22,646 bases of DNA from a virus: the IMG/VR virus record IMGVR_UViG_3300046472_000079, positions 1 through 22,646 of that record. One strand, written 5' to 3'. Below, piece by piece: positions 22,192 through 22,646 of this stretch. How positions within the stretch are numbered: the first letter of the stretch is position 1; each line of letters begins with the position of its first letter. The position numbers and the translations under genes were made by a program. The notes under the pieces were generated by a model. It made no database searches, had not been told where the DNA came from, and saw nothing but the letters and a program-made list of their open reading frames with translations.

Positions 22192-22373
22192 GGCGGATGT
22201 GGCTTGCGATGGAGGGCCGCAGTCTACAACAAGATTCGGTAATGGTCGGAGGATAGCTGATGCGGCTGTGACCAAAGTGCGTCCACATCTATACAATAAA
22301 GGGCGAAAAGGTCCGAAAAACCTACAAAGTGGCACTGTCTCAAGGCTGACCGGCGCGAGACATTTGTGTTAAA

Positions 22374-22386
22374 AATCAACCTGTTA
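22374..22386 (+). promoter_or_regulatory. IHF-consensus site
   Basis: AATCAACCTGTTA matches the IHF consensus WATCAANNNNTTR at every defined position. IHF sites are standard in phage attachment regions and some regulatory regions, and this one is about 60 bases from the integrase stop. Confidence 0.45.
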
Positions 22387-22396
22387 CTGCATTAAC
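22383..22396. promoter_or_regulatory. Near-perfect 14-bp palindrome
   Basis: GTTACTGCATTAAC reads the same on both strands at 12 of 14 positions, and it overlaps the IHF-like site by four bases. It could be an operator, an integrase core-type site or chance in AT-rich DNA. Confidence 0.3.
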
Positions 22397-22428
22397 CCCG
22401 ATCCTTCCTTGTCGTGACCCTAGCGAAT

Positions 22429-22449
22429 TAAGGCTTTCCGAGAGCCTTA
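22429..22449 (-). terminator. Hairpin containing the integrase stop codon
   Basis: TAAGGCT and AGCCTTA form a 7-bp stem with a seven-base loop; the first three bases on the minus strand are the integrase TAA. No T-tract follows, so termination would be weak. Confidence 0.35.
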
Positions 22450-22646
22450 TGCCGCAAGGGTTTGCACGTTGTCTGCATCCGGTTGTGCCCAGATTGTGAC
22501 CATGTTGGCGTGCTCTGCCAGATGGTCCGGTGCGAGGTGGGCATACCGGAGAACGTGCTCATACTTTGCCCATCCCCCTAATTCCATCAGCCGATTAAGC
22601 GGCGTGCCTGCCTGAACGTGCCAGCTTGCCCAGGTGTGGCGCACGT
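22447..22646 (-). CDS. int: Tyrosine integrase, C-terminal end only (start beyond right edge)
   Basis: About 66 residues of the C-terminus are present; the gene continues past the right edge. [20 protein letters not shown] is the HxxR region of the catalytic domain, and the first His of HxxR would lie just outside the window. LGGWAKYEH contains the Trp that replaces the second His in many members, and VLRYAHL contains the nucleophilic Tyr. The tail after it ([20 protein letters not shown]) is typical of phage integrases of Proteobacteria. The enzyme recombines attP with the bacterial site. It reads toward the DUF2591 gene. Whether it belongs to this phage or to a neighbouring element cannot be fully proven from a partial gene. 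Confidence 0.88.
   Translation of the reverse strand, partial: VRHTWASWHVQAGTPLNRLMELGGWAKYEHVLRYAHLAPDHLAEHANMVTIWAQPDADNVQTLAA

Larger units (their letters stand above)
22192..22446. other. Gene-poor interval between DUF2591 gene and integrase
   Basis: About 255 bases with no convincing gene. The stretch 22280-22440 is clearly more AT-rich than the rest of the window. On the minus strand it includes TATTGTATAGAT, a possible -10 for the DUF2591 gene, though I found no matching -35. The right half holds an IHF-like site, a near-palindrome and the hairpin at the integrase stop. Phage attachment or control sequence is possible. No tRNA 3' end is visible. Confidence 0.5.

Noticed and set aside
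22192-22335. 48-residue extension of the DUF2591 protein to a GTG at 22335
   Set aside because: The added residues do not look like the family start and lie across AT-rich, promoter-like DNA.
21870-22372. Several short + strand open frames after the acyltransferase
   Set aside because: Overlapping, motif-free and antisense to the better supported DUF2591 gene.
1-22646. CRISPR arrays, insertion sequences, tRNA or rRNA genes
   Set aside because: No regularly spaced repeats, transposase motifs, cloverleaf-forming sequence or rRNA-like sequence were seen on reading both strands.

Overview
The window is the morphogenesis, lysis and lysogeny-edge part of a temperate T7-like (podovirus) phage or prophage. 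The DNA is uniformly GC-rich with strong GC bias at third codon positions. The protein sequences resemble those of Burkholderia/Paraburkholderia phages and of BPP-1/Bcep22-type podoviruses. That host guess comes from recognition, not from a search. No host housekeeping gene, tRNA or rRNA is visible.

Layout. Nearly all genes lie on the + strand and are tightly packed. The order is: scaffold (cut by the left edge), a strong terminator, a structured leader, major capsid protein, small virion protein, a second strong terminator, tail tubular proteins A and B, a GNAT-like protein, and four internal virion (ejection) proteins. One ejection protein carries a lytic transglycosylase domain and a C-terminal BECR/PBECR-type endoribonuclease-like domain. 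An HNH-AP2 endonuclease, the small and large terminase subunits and a tailspike follow. The lysis block comes next: a one-TM coiled-coil protein, a two-TM holin candidate, a lambda-R-like transglycosylase endolysin, and Rz-like and Rz1-like spanins. It leads directly, through an ATGA overlap, into a signal-peptide-bearing fibre-like protein. After a hairpin there is an OafA/YrhL-type membrane acyltransferase, a likely lysogenic-conversion gene. On the minus strand are a DUF2591 (NinX-like) protein and the C-terminal end of a tyrosine integrase, which runs off the right edge. The portal is not in the window and presumably lies to the left.

How the genes work together. The head genes build a procapsid that the terminase pair fills. 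The tubular proteins and tailspike form the short tail, and the ejection proteins open the cell wall during DNA entry. The tailspike probably degrades a surface polysaccharide, while the acyltransferase probably modifies one, so the two may act on the same receptor. The lysis block then releases progeny.

Most notable: (1) a toxin-like nuclease domain on a protein expected to be injected with the DNA; (2) a secreted fibre-like protein translationally coupled to the spanins; (3) two strong terminators isolating the capsid and decoration-like genes behind a leader with two hairpins; (4) a perfect match to the IHF consensus overlapping a 14-bp near-palindrome beside the integrase, a candidate attachment or control region.
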